Assembly: GCA_022712735.1 (NCBI GenBank)
Contig: JAFLKA010000059.1
Coordinates: 1-16,194 of the forward strand
Direction of reading: 5' to 3'
DNA length: 16,194 nucleotides
Origin: Marinosulfonomonas sp.
GTDB lineage: Bacteria > Pseudomonadota > Alphaproteobacteria > Rhodobacterales > Rhodobacteraceae
Under the pieces are notes generated by a model. It was given only the letters and a program-made list of their open reading frames with translations, was not told the DNA's origin and made no database searches. A program made the position numbers and the translations under genes. Of the stretch, positions 8,435 to 14,753 are shown piece by piece. Each line of letters opens with the position of its first letter. Position 1 is the stretch's first letter.

Positions 8435-9682
8435 TTACTTACCGGTGTCGGCAGATTGGTTTAGGTCGTGAACCGATTTTGCAAGCTTTGCGAATTCCTT
8501 GCGAAGCGGGTTTTTTGCGGCGCTTTCCGCCATTGGCAGGCCATGATCGCCGGCCTGAACTGTCTGCTTGCCGCCATCGGGCATTTGCAATTCGATATCA
8601 ATGTCCAGACTTTCGGCCAGGCGTTTGACACGGGATTTACCGTTCAGATCGGTGAACTTTGGCGCGCGGTTCAGCACGAAACGCAGTTTCTTGTAAGGCA
8701 GTTCTTCGGATTTGAGCGCCCGGATCAGGCGCAATGCGTTTTGGGCGCTGCGCATATCCAGTTCCAGCGTTGCGAAATAGACGTGAGCCTGGTTCAGCAC
8801 CGCTTCGGTCCAGCCAACCAGCGTGGATGGCATGTCGATGACAACATAATCAAAGTTCGCCCGCGCCATATCGATGATGCGGTTGATGTCCTCAGAGCTA
8901 ACCAGATCCAGCGGCAACATATCGGCGGGGGCCGTCAGAACGTGCAGTTTGTCGTTATAAGTCAACAAAGCCTGCATGAAGCTTTCGCTGTCCATCGCCT
9001 CGGTATCGGACAGCAGCTCATAAATGATCTCGCGGCGCGGCAGGTCCAGATAGGTCGAGATCGAGCCAAATTGCAGGTCAAAATCCAGCAAGCACACGCG
9101 CGGGCCGTCTTTTTTGTCGATAGTGGCCAATTCCCAAGCCAGATTTACAGCCAGTGTGGAGGCACCAGTGCCGCCTGCCAGACCGTGAACCGGTAAAACA
9201 ACCCCGTTACGGTTGCCCGTAGCTTTGAGTGTTGTTTTCATTTCGCTGGGCACGGGGGCTTCGGCGACAACTTCGGGGGCGCGCATCCGTTCGATTGCTT
9301 CGTGCAATTCGCCATCCGGCAGCGGGTAGGGGATGAAATCATTGGCCCCAAGGCGCAACAACTGGTGCAGGGCAATCGGGCTGACTTCTTCGGCGATCAG
9401 GATAACCTTGATGCCTTTGTCATTGGCCGTGGTAATCAGATTACCAATCAGTGTCAGGTCTTCTTCGTCCTGATCGTCAACTGCGATTGCAATAAATTCC
9501 AGTGAATCCGCATCGGGCTGTTTTAAAAATACTTTTGCATCCTCGAATGTCAGGTCACCCCAGCTCTCGCCCAGTTCTGCTTCCATATCCTCGATCAACA
9601 GATCAAAATTAGATACGTCACGCGAAACTGTGCAGGCTACTATTGGTGCCGATTCTGGCTGTAGCATAGCGCTGTTCTCCAT
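8435..9682 (-). CDS. cpaE: Tad pilus localisation protein CpaE/TadZ
   Basis: 415 aa from the preferred start. The N-terminal part (about 15-135) looks like an atypical response-receiver domain, and the C-terminal part is a ParA/MinD-like ATPase domain. CpaE/TadZ proteins place the pilus machine, often at a cell pole. The nucleotide loop reads GLAGGTGAST (near 167-176). Both lysines of a deviant Walker A (KGGxxGKS/T) are replaced by alanine, so ATP hydrolysis may be absent. The motif LLDFDLQFG (near 198) is retained. An ORF extends 15 codons further to an ATG at 9727, but GGAAAGAGG lies just before the ATG at 9682 and nothing comparable precedes 9727, so I chose 9682. It is the first gene of the large tad operon. 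Confidence 0.91.
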   Translation of the reverse strand: MENSAMLQPESAPIVACTVSRDVSNFDLLIEDMEAELGESWGDLTFEDAKVFLKQPDADSLEFIAIAVDDQDEEDLTLIGNLITTANDKGIKVILIAEEVSPIALHQLLRLGANDFIPYPLPDGELHEAIERMRAPEVVAEAPVPSEMKTTLKATGNRNGVVLPVHGLAGGTGASTLAVNLAWELATIDKKDGPRVCLLDFDLQFGSISTYLDLPRREIIYELLSDTEAMDSESFMQALLTYNDKLHVLTAPADMLPLDLVSSEDINRIIDMARANFDYVVIDMPSTLVGWTEAVLNQAHVYFATLELDMRSAQNALRLIRALKSEELPYKKLRFVLNRAPKFTDLNGKSRVKRLAESLDIDIELQMPDGGKQTVQAGDHGLPMAESAAKNPLRKEFAKLAKSVHDLNQSADTGK

Positions 9683-10150
9683 TTGCCTCTTTCCTTCTAA
9701 TACTAAGCGACGGCGGTTTTTATACATAAAACCAGTTGGTTACTGCTCACCTGGTCTCTTCCACTATCGCCCATGCCCACGATTCGCTCGCGCACGGTTT
9801 TTTCCCTTTGAAGTGAAAGTGACCTACAATCTTGGCAACATTAGGGCTAAAAAACCGTAATTGTTCGACAAATAGAATAATTCGTTTGGTACCTATTTTA
9901 TTAAGGTTTGATTAGGATATGCCTGTAAAATATGGCTCTAATCGGTATGGGGCAGGGGATTCCCCCGAAATTCCCCGAATTCATTGTTCTTAATAAATGA
10001 TGAATTGTCTCTGATTGAGCCACAATACGCATTGCCGGGTTTCGTCACGCGTAGGTTAGAGTATGTTGCATTGAAATGTATTCACCGGCAGGACGAACGC
10101 GTTATGCCTTGTAAACGCTGCCTCGGCCTGACGCACTAATTGTGGTGACG
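9683..10150. promoter_or_regulatory. non-coding region upstream of cpaE, with dyad elements
   Basis: I find no credible gene here. The region must hold the promoter of the cpaE-cpaA operon, because an intrinsic terminator lies just beyond it. Dyads are GGTTTT/AAAACC (9715-9720 and 9728-9733), GGGGA/TCCCC (9955-9965), AATTC/GAATT (9969-9981), a 7-bp pair AATTCAT/ATGAATT (9978-9984 and 10000-10006) and TGCCGG/CCGGCA (10033-10038 and 10085-10090). TTAA-N7-TTAG at 9901-9915 is one base from the CtrA consensus. A minus-strand TATAAA overlapping the ATG at 9727 could be a -10 element for a start at 9682, but lacks a matching -35 box. No sigma-70 promoter could be fixed. Confidence 0.5.
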
Positions 10151-10202
10151 GTCAAAATGAAAAGGCCCACCCTGTTTCCCCGGATAAAGGGGCGGGCGGG
10201 CC
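10151..10202 (-). terminator. intrinsic terminator after the cpaC-ompA unit
   Basis: The hairpin arms are GGCCCACCC (10164-10172) and GGGCGGGCC (10194-10202), with one A-C mismatch. Inner CCCC/GGGG (10178-10181 and 10189-10192) extend the stem around a 7-nt loop. In the minus direction the stem is followed by TTTTCATTTTGAC. It lies 30 bp downstream of the OmpA-like stop codon. This is the strongest terminator in the window and indicates that the two tad operons are transcribed separately. Confidence 0.8.
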
Positions 10203-10232
10203 AGTTTCATAGCCATTTATATCAGTAGGGCG

Positions 10233-10901
10233 TTAGTTGCTGGTGGCAACTTCCGCACCAATGATTTCAGGCACTGATGTTGGCTCTGTGGCGCTTTCAA
10301 CATATTCACGGAAGATGACCTGGGCGTATTTCCCGTTCAATAGCGTCGGGTGGTTCTGAACAAAGCCGGAAACCTCGGTTACGGTGCGCCTGTTGCGTCT
10401 CTCCTTGCCAGAAGTTACGACCAAGGGCTGTGTTTCACCGAAAGAGGCAACTGCCTCGAGCCGGCTGCGGCTAATTCCCTGTGATGTCAGGTAGTTGACT
10501 ACAGCACGTGCGCGGCGCAAACCCAGGCGCTTGTTAAAGGCGTTGCCACCAACAAGATCGGTATGCCCGTAGACGCGAAAGCGAACGTCGGGGAATTGTT
10601 TGATCCAGTTGGCCTGTTTACGTAATGAGGCCTGTGCCGAGGCATCAAGCCGCGAGCTGTTGAAGGGGAAGTTCACTGTAGCCGGCACTTGGGATGCAAA
10701 CTTGTTGGCCAGATTGACAGCATATGATTTCTGACCGGTCTGGATCAGCATATTGTTCATCGTCGGGTTGCCAAATCCACCTTCATCAAGTGTGGCCCCC
10801 GCTTCAGAGTTAAAAGCCCGCATAGAGCCGGTATTAGATGCGCAAGCTGCCAAAGAGGTCAGTGCTGCGACGATCAGGACTTGTTTTAGATAAGTGCTCA
10901 T
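10233..10901 (-). CDS. OmpA-family peptidoglycan-binding lipoprotein of the tad locus
   Basis: 222 aa. The signal peptide ends in the lipobox LAAC with Cys20 as the lipidated residue, so an outer-membrane lipoprotein is likely. The OmpA C-terminal (OmpA/MotB) domain covers about 75-180. It has VNFPFNSSRLD (76-86), the GHTD motif with Asp115 (112-115), and NKRLGLRRARAVVNYL (123-138) with Arg130. The spacing of 15 residues matches the Asp/Arg pair that binds diaminopimelate in E. coli OmpA. Its likely role is to anchor the secretin complex to the cell wall, which is an inference from the domain and its place 4 bp after cpaC. A tail of about 40 residues beyond the domain is unassigned. An intrinsic terminator follows directly. 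Confidence 0.88.
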   Translation of the reverse strand: MSTYLKQVLIVAALTSLAACASNTGSMRAFNSEAGATLDEGGFGNPTMNNMLIQTGQKSYAVNLANKFASQVPATVNFPFNSSRLDASAQASLRKQANWIKQFPDVRFRVYGHTDLVGGNAFNKRLGLRRARAVVNYLTSQGISRSRLEAVASFGETQPLVVTSGKERRNRRTVTEVSGFVQNHPTLLNGKYAQVIFREYVESATEPTSVPEIIGAEVATSN

Positions 10902-10905
10902 TGTC

Positions 10906-12324
10906 TTACTCCATCACATAGCCGTAAGAACCGCTGAAATCCTGCCGCGCAACTTCTCCGGCAGCACCTCTTGGTGTTTTGCCGGCAACTTTGCCAAACA
11001 GGAACAGTTCGGATTCAGTTGGTATGCGGATACGATCCGTTGGTAGTGCAAGTGCTTCACCCCGTGTGGGGGTCACCAGATGCGCGGTAATGATAATCAC
11101 CAGTTCGGATTGCTCGCGCTTGTATTCCGCGCTGCGAAATAGGGCACCCAGAATGGGAAGGTCACCCAACCACGGCACCTGGCTGTTTAGATCGCGGAAA
11201 TCATCCTGAAGCAGGCCCGCGATGGCAAAACTTTCACCGTCGCGCAATTCAACCGTGGTCGAGGTTTCGCGCTTGCGAAAGGCGTCAATCGTGAAACTGT
11301 CCGAAGTAAAGCTGTTGGTCGTGTCGATTGAACTGACCGAGGCCGTGAGCGACAGGTTGATCTTATCCCCATCAACCACGCGCGGGGTAAAGTTAAGCGC
11401 GACACCGAAGGGTTTGAATTCCACCGAGATGACGCCGTTTTCCTGTGCAACGGGCACCGGGTATTCGCCACCTGCAAGGAACGTGGCCTCTTGACCGGAT
11501 AGGGCAATCAGGTTCGGTTCTGCCAATGTGCGAACAACGCCTTTGCTTTCAAGCGCTTCAAGCAAAACGCCGAATTGAGTTGACCCAATGCTAAAGCCGA
11601 TGGCCGCTTGGCCAACTGCCGCACTGTCCAAGTTCAATATCGTTGAGCCAGCAGCACCAATGGTCGTACCGGGAACAACCGCACCAGCGCCAGCCCCGAT
11701 AGAGCCGGACAAGGTAGACCCGATGCCGTTAACCGTTAAACCAGCCGAAAGCTGTTTGCTGACGGTGCGCTGCATTTCGGCAAACCGCACCTTAAGCATC
11801 ACTTGTTGCGTGCCACCAACGCTCATCAGGTTAGAAACACGTTCCGGCGCATAGCGCTCTGCCAGATCAAGCGCGCGATCCAGGCGGGCAATGCTGGAAA
11901 CCGTGCCCGAAAGAACGATACCGTCATTTGCTGTGCGCACTTCGATTTGCTCGCCTGGAAGGATTTGACGCAGGCGTTCCTTGAATTCGGTAATATCAGG
12001 GGTGACTTGCACCTCGACATTGGTGATCAGCCGACCATCACCGCCCAAAAGGGTCAGCGTTGTGCGCCCGGGCAATTTGCCCAGCACATATATAGTGCGG
12101 TCTGAAAGGGTGGAAATATCCGCGATCCCGGGGTTGGCGATAGAGAGTTCCGCAAAAGGAACGTCGCTTTCGACCACAACGGCGCGGTTCATCGGAACCT
12201 TTAGTGCGCTTGATGCCGACCCGCGCATAACGCGCAAGGTTTCAGCCTCAACAGTCGTTGGAACAGCGGTCACACTTACGGCAAAACCCAATAGGGCTGC
12301 CTTGATAAAATTGTTCATTTTCAT
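10906..12324 (-). CDS. cpaC: Tad pilus outer-membrane secretin CpaC/RcpA
   Basis: 472 aa. A Sec signal peptide occupies residues 1-27, with probable cleavage after TTVEA. The T2SS/T3SS pilus N-domain covers about 35-115 (VESDVPFAELSIANPGIADI at 51-70, IYVLGKLPGRTTL at 78-90). A BON-like region of about 115-180 follows, then a glycine-rich segment near 200-235 and the secretin domain at about 250-430. Hallmarks are TLAEPNLIALSGQEATFLAGG and VPWLGDLPILGALF. It forms the gated outer-membrane channel through which the Flp pilus leaves the cell. AGAGAGG about 8-14 nt upstream supports the ATG at 12324; an ATG two codons later is possible. It is the first gene of its unit. CpaB/RcpC, which usually precedes it, is absent, and the next upstream feature is tRNA-Thr. 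Confidence 0.94.
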   Translation of the reverse strand: MKMNNFIKAALLGFAVSVTAVPTTVEAETLRVMRGSASSALKVPMNRAVVVESDVPFAELSIANPGIADISTLSDRTIYVLGKLPGRTTLTLLGGDGRLITNVEVQVTPDITEFKERLRQILPGEQIEVRTANDGIVLSGTVSSIARLDRALDLAERYAPERVSNLMSVGGTQQVMLKVRFAEMQRTVSKQLSAGLTVNGIGSTLSGSIGAGAGAVVPGTTIGAAGSTILNLDSAAVGQAAIGFSIGSTQFGVLLEALESKGVVRTLAEPNLIALSGQEATFLAGGEYPVPVAQENGVISVEFKPFGVALNFTPRVVDGDKINLSLTASVSSIDTTNSFTSDSFTIDAFRKRETSTTVELRDGESFAIAGLLQDDFRDLNSQVPWLGDLPILGALFRSAEYKREQSELVIIITAHLVTPTRGEALALPTDRIRIPTESELFLFGKVAGKTPRGAAGEVARQDFSGSYGYVME

Positions 12325-12493
12325 TGTGATCTGCCTCTCTGATCACTAGCTCGATTACGGGTCTGTATTCGCCCAATTACTGGTGATCATGCCGGAATCC
12401 GGTTTTTATTGCAAGAATCAAACGCTTGGTCGGTGTTTTTTATGTGGATAAGGCGCAACACAGCGCTAATTCTAGCGGCGAAACTGAAATTCA

Positions 12494-12507
12494 ACTCTAT
12501 ATAGAGT
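12494..12507. repeat. perfect 14-bp palindrome in the cpaC upstream region
   Basis: ACTCTATATAGAGT reads identically on both strands without a spacer. It adjoins and shares one base with a minus-strand TTGACA box (12507-12512), so it sits where an operator could act on cpaC. A 13/14 match to most of it recurs at 12830-12843, before the 50-aa protein gene. Confidence 0.55.
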
Positions 12508-12615
12508 GTCAATTTTAATGACGGTCCGCGTAATAAACCGAGGAATTGTCAAAATCGAACATTGTTTTGGGGAGAGGTGCAGATAACAATACAAGCCTTG
12601 AACTTGCTTACCCAA

Positions 12616-12669
12616 ACGAGCGACGGCTCGTCGGGCGGCCAGCCCGCCCCGTCTGAGGTGCTGCGCACC
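12616..12669. repeat. three adjacent GC-rich hairpins on the 3' side of tRNA-Thr
   Basis: Three inverted repeats lie close together: ACGAGC-GACG-GCTCGT (12616-12631), GGGCGG-CCAGC-CCGCCC (12633-12649) and GGTGC-TGC-GCACC (12657-12669). They begin 14 bp from the encoded CCA end of the tRNA, on the side towards cpaC. Only a short GTTTG follows on the minus strand, so a classical intrinsic terminator is not convincing. They may still end or process the tRNA transcript. Confidence 0.5.
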
Positions 12670-12682
12670 GTGAAACATAAAA

Positions 12683-12757
12683 TGGTGCTGCTGGGGAGAA
12701 TTGAACTCCCGACCTCGTCATTACCAATGACGCGCTCTACCACTGAGCTACAGCAGC
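12683..12757 (-). tRNA. tRNA-Thr (anticodon GGT)
   Basis: A 75-nt cloverleaf including an encoded CCA end. The acceptor stem GCTGCTG (5' side at 12757-12751) pairs fully with CAGCAGC (12693-12687), with discriminator A. The D-arm is GCTC-AGTGGTA-GAGC. The anticodon stem CGTCA/TGACG encloses the loop TTGGTAA with anticodon GGT, which reads ACC and ACU threonine codons. The T-arm is GGGAG-TTCAATT-CTCCC. All four stems are perfectly paired. It lies on the same strand as cpaC and divergent from the murA operon. Confidence 0.97.
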
Positions 12758-12772
12758 CTGCTGTTTGGCGGG

Positions 12773-12801
12773 TGAATAGGCGCAATCTGCATTTGACGCA
12801 A
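12773..12801 (-). promoter_or_regulatory. candidate sigma-70 promoter for tRNA-Thr
   Basis: On the minus strand TTGCGT (12796-12801) and TATTCA (12773-12778) are separated by exactly 17 bp. The -10 box lies about 15 bp before the tRNA 5' end, so the leader would be very short. The direct repeat CGCAATCTG (12781-12789 and 12803-12811) is interleaved with it. The plus strand overlaps here with TTGACG (12793-12798), but that box has no good -10 partner. Confidence 0.4.
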
Positions 12802-12845
12802 GCGCAATCTGGACCCGTCCCGATGCCTTCTATAGAGAGTGTCCT

Positions 12846-12998
12846 ATGGAGAGAAAATCTATCAAAGAAAGCAAGGCCACAGCGCGCAGCCGTCGGGATG
12901 AACGATTGAAAGCAGCGTTGAAGGCGAATATGGCGAGGCGTAAGGCGCAAACGCGGGGCCGAAAAGCAACCGCAGCGGCGCAGGATAAGGCAGAGTAG
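12846..12998 (+). CDS. small basic protein of unknown function upstream of murA
   Basis: 50 aa, MERKSIKESK to QDKAE, very rich in Lys, Arg and Ala, with no cysteine, no membrane segment and no signal peptide. The middle, ERLKAALKANMARRKAQ (19-35), could form an amphipathic basic helix. I recognise a similar short protein at the same place in other Rhodobacterales. That recognition is from memory and not from a search. It ends 8 bp before the murA ATG, so co-transcription is likely. GAGAG about 7-11 nt upstream is a modest ribosome binding site. A nucleic-acid or ribosome contact would fit its charge, but no function is shown. The skewed composition is not in itself a sign of transfer. Confidence 0.72.
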   Translation: MERKSIKESKATARSRRDERLKAALKANMARRKAQTRGRKATAAAQDKAE

Positions 12999-13006
12999 GG
13001 TAAAAC

Positions 13007-14278
13007 ATGGATTCAATTGTTATAACAGGTGGCGGGCCGCTGAATGGTGAAATTCCGATTGCGGGGGCGAAAAACGCCTGTCTGGCGCTGATGCCGGCCA
13101 CATTGCTGTCAGAAGAACCGCTAACGCTGACCAACGCGCCGCGCCTGTCGGACATCAAAACCATGACCGAGTTGTTGCAATCGCTGGGGGCCGAGGTGAC
13201 CAGTCTGGACGAGGGCCGCGTTCTGGTGCTCTCCAGCCACAGCGCTGACAACCCGCTGGCGCATTACGACATCGTGCGCAAGATGCGAGCCTCGAACCTA
13301 GTGCTGGGGCCATTGTTGGCGCGCCACGGCAAGGCGGTTGTGTCGCTGCCCGGCGGTTGTGCCATTGGCGCCCGACCGATGGATATTCACGTTACCGCCC
13401 TTGAGGCGATGGGCGCGGTGATCGAGCTGAAAGATGGATACCTTCACGCCGAAGCTAAAGGCGGTCTAAAGGGCGCTGTGATTGATTTTCACTTTGCCTC
13501 CGTTGGCGCGACTGAAAACGTAATGATGGCCGCAACGCTGGCCAAAGGCACCACGGTGATCAACAACGCGGCGCGCGAGCCTGAAATCGTCGATCTTGCC
13601 GATTGCCTGCGCCGCATGGGGGCACAGATCGACGGCGATGGCACATCCAGTATCACCATTCAGGGTGTGGACCGCTTGCATGGCGCGACCCACCCTGTTG
13701 TGACGGACCGGATCGAGTTGGGCACTTACATGCTGGCCCCTGCTTTTGCTGGCGGCGAGGTGGAACTGCTGGGCGGGCGTATCAATCTGCTAAGTGCCTT
13801 TGTTGAAAAGCTGGACCAGATCGGTGTGGATGTGACGGAGACCAAGCGCGGGCTGAAGGTCAAGCGGCGCAGTGACATCCTAAAGGCAGTTGATATCGTC
13901 ACCGAACCTTTCCCCGGTTTTCCGACCGATTTGCAGGCACAGATGATGGCGTTACTGTGCACCGCTGAGGGGACCAGCGTTCTGGAGGAAAAGATATTCG
14001 AGAACCGCTTCATGCACGCGCCCGAACTGATCCGCATGGGGGCCAGTATTGATGTGCAGGGCGGGCACGCCACAGTGACGGGAGTGGATAAACTAAAAGG
14101 TGCGCCGGTGATGGCCACTGACTTGCGCGCCTCGGTTTCGCTGATTTTGGCGGGGCTGGCGGCCGAAGGCGAAACCGTGGTCAGCCGCGTTTACCATCTG
14201 GATCGCGGATACGAGCATGTGGTGGCGAAATTCCGCGCCGTAGGCGCACAGATAGAACGGATCAAAAACAATGGTTGA
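13007..14278 (+). CDS. murA: UDP-N-acetylglucosamine 1-carboxyvinyltransferase MurA
   Basis: 423 aa, the usual length. MurA transfers enolpyruvate from phosphoenolpyruvate to UDP-GlcNAc in the cytosol, the first committed step of peptidoglycan synthesis. The fold of two inside-out alpha/beta barrels is supported by the N-terminal [17 protein letters not shown] with Lys22 and Asn23, [15 protein letters not shown] (92-106), the active-site loop [10 protein letters not shown] with Cys118 as the PEP-reactive, fosfomycin-sensitive cysteine, and [16 protein letters not shown] in the C-terminal domain. AGGGT lies shortly before the ATG. The last 8 nt overlap the next gene in a shared ATGGTTGA. The sequence shows no unusual residues. 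Confidence 0.98.
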   Translation: MDSIVITGGGPLNGEIPIAGAKNACLALMPATLLSEEPLTLTNAPRLSDIKTMTELLQSLGAEVTSLDEGRVLVLSSHSADNPLAHYDIVRKMRASNLVLGPLLARHGKAVVSLPGGCAIGARPMDIHVTALEAMGAVIELKDGYLHAEAKGGLKGAVIDFHFASVGATENVMMAATLAKGTTVINNAAREPEIVDLADCLRRMGAQIDGDGTSSITIQGVDRLHGATHPVVTDRIELGTYMLAPAFAGGEVELLGGRINLLSAFVEKLDQIGVDVTETKRGLKVKRRSDILKAVDIVTEPFPGFPTDLQAQMMALLCTAEGTSVLEEKIFENRFMHAPELIRMGASIDVQGGHATVTGVDKLKGAPVMATDLRASVSLILAGLAAEGETVVSRVYHLDRGYEHVVAKFRAVGAQIERIKNNG

Positions 14279-14750
14279 AGATGCAAAATTCGAGGATGGC
14301 AGGGAAGAGCCGCTGCGCCTAAGGGCCGAGGATGTAGATGATCTGGCGGTTCTGGCAGCACTGGTTCAGGATGCGGTGTTTCCGGCCAATGAAATGACGT
14401 GGCAGGCCGGTCAGCGCCGTTTTGCCATCCTGTTGAACCGGTTTCGCTGGGAGGACCGCGCCAAGGCCGAAATGCGCAAACGCGCCTTTGAGCGGGTGCA
14501 ATCGGTGCTGGTGGTCAACGATGTCGCCAAGGTCCAGTCCCAAGGGGTCGAGCGCGGCGATGAGGACATGGTGATGTCGCTGTTGTCGATCACATTCGAG
14601 GCGGGCAACGACGGCACGGGCCGTATCGTCATGACCCTTGCGGGCGACGGGGTGATCGCGCTGGACGTGGAATGTCTGGATGTGGCGCTAAAGGACGTAA
14701 CGCGCCCCTACGTTGCCCCTTCAAAACACGCGCCACACCATCCGGAGTAG
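14271..14750 (+). CDS. DUF2948 family protein
   Basis: 159 aa, cytosolic by appearance, without signal peptide or membrane segment. I recognise the alphaproteobacterial DUF2948 family, which commonly lies between murA and hisD. Family-like stretches are [24 protein letters not shown] and [10 protein letters not shown]. The C-terminal half has the pattern [12 protein letters not shown] followed by a short proline- and histidine-containing tail. No catalytic motif is visible and no function is known to me. The ATG overlaps the murA stop by 8 nt, which implies translational coupling to murA. The stop precedes the hisD ATG by 3 bp. Confidence 0.9.
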   Translation: MVEDAKFEDGREEPLRLRAEDVDDLAVLAALVQDAVFPANEMTWQAGQRRFAILLNRFRWEDRAKAEMRKRAFERVQSVLVVNDVAKVQSQGVERGDEDMVMSLLSITFEAGNDGTGRIVMTLAGDGVIALDVECLDVALKDVTRPYVAPSKHAPHHPE

Positions 14751-14753
14751 GCT

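Larger units (their letters stand above)
12325..12682. promoter_or_regulatory. non-coding region between tRNA-Thr and cpaC
   Basis: I see no credible gene in these 358 bp; a 68-codon minus-strand frame has no ribosome binding site or recognisable content. It must carry the cpaC promoter and the 3' end of the tRNA-Thr transcript. A perfect TTGACA box (minus, 12507-12512) and a TAGAAT box (minus, 12469-12474) exist, but they are 32 bp apart, so I cannot call a sigma-70 promoter. Other structure is a 14-bp perfect palindrome at 12494-12507, a small CGCTA/TAGCG hairpin at 12464-12477, two TGATCA sites, and three GC-rich hairpins at 12616-12669. Confidence 0.5.

Noticed and set aside
8468..9196. 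Plus-strand frame of 242 codons opposite cpaE
   Set aside because: It is antisense to a confidently identified CpaE, and its translation shows no family features.
9630..9860. Plus-strand frame of 76 codons at the cpaE 5' end
   Set aside because: It overlaps the cpaE start antisense, has no ribosome binding site and no recognisable content.
12388..12410. CCGG-AAT-CCGG followed by a T-run as a plus-strand terminator
   Set aside because: The stem is only 4 bp and no plus-strand gene ends nearby.
12472..12678. 68-codon minus-strand frame between tRNA-Thr and cpaC
   Set aside because: No ribosome binding site and no recognisable domain; it runs through the GC-rich hairpins and the palindrome, so it is better read as non-coding.
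12683..12757. tRNA-Thr as the attachment site of an integrated island carrying the tad genes
   Set aside because: No integrase gene and no duplicate of the tRNA 3' end were seen in the window; base composition of the tad genes resembles that of the neighbours. Only the short flanking repeats hint at this.
12793..12836. Plus-strand promoter TTGACG ... TATAGA for the 50-aa protein and murA
   Set aside because: The two boxes are 32 bp apart, too far for a sigma-70 promoter, and no alternative partner was found for either.
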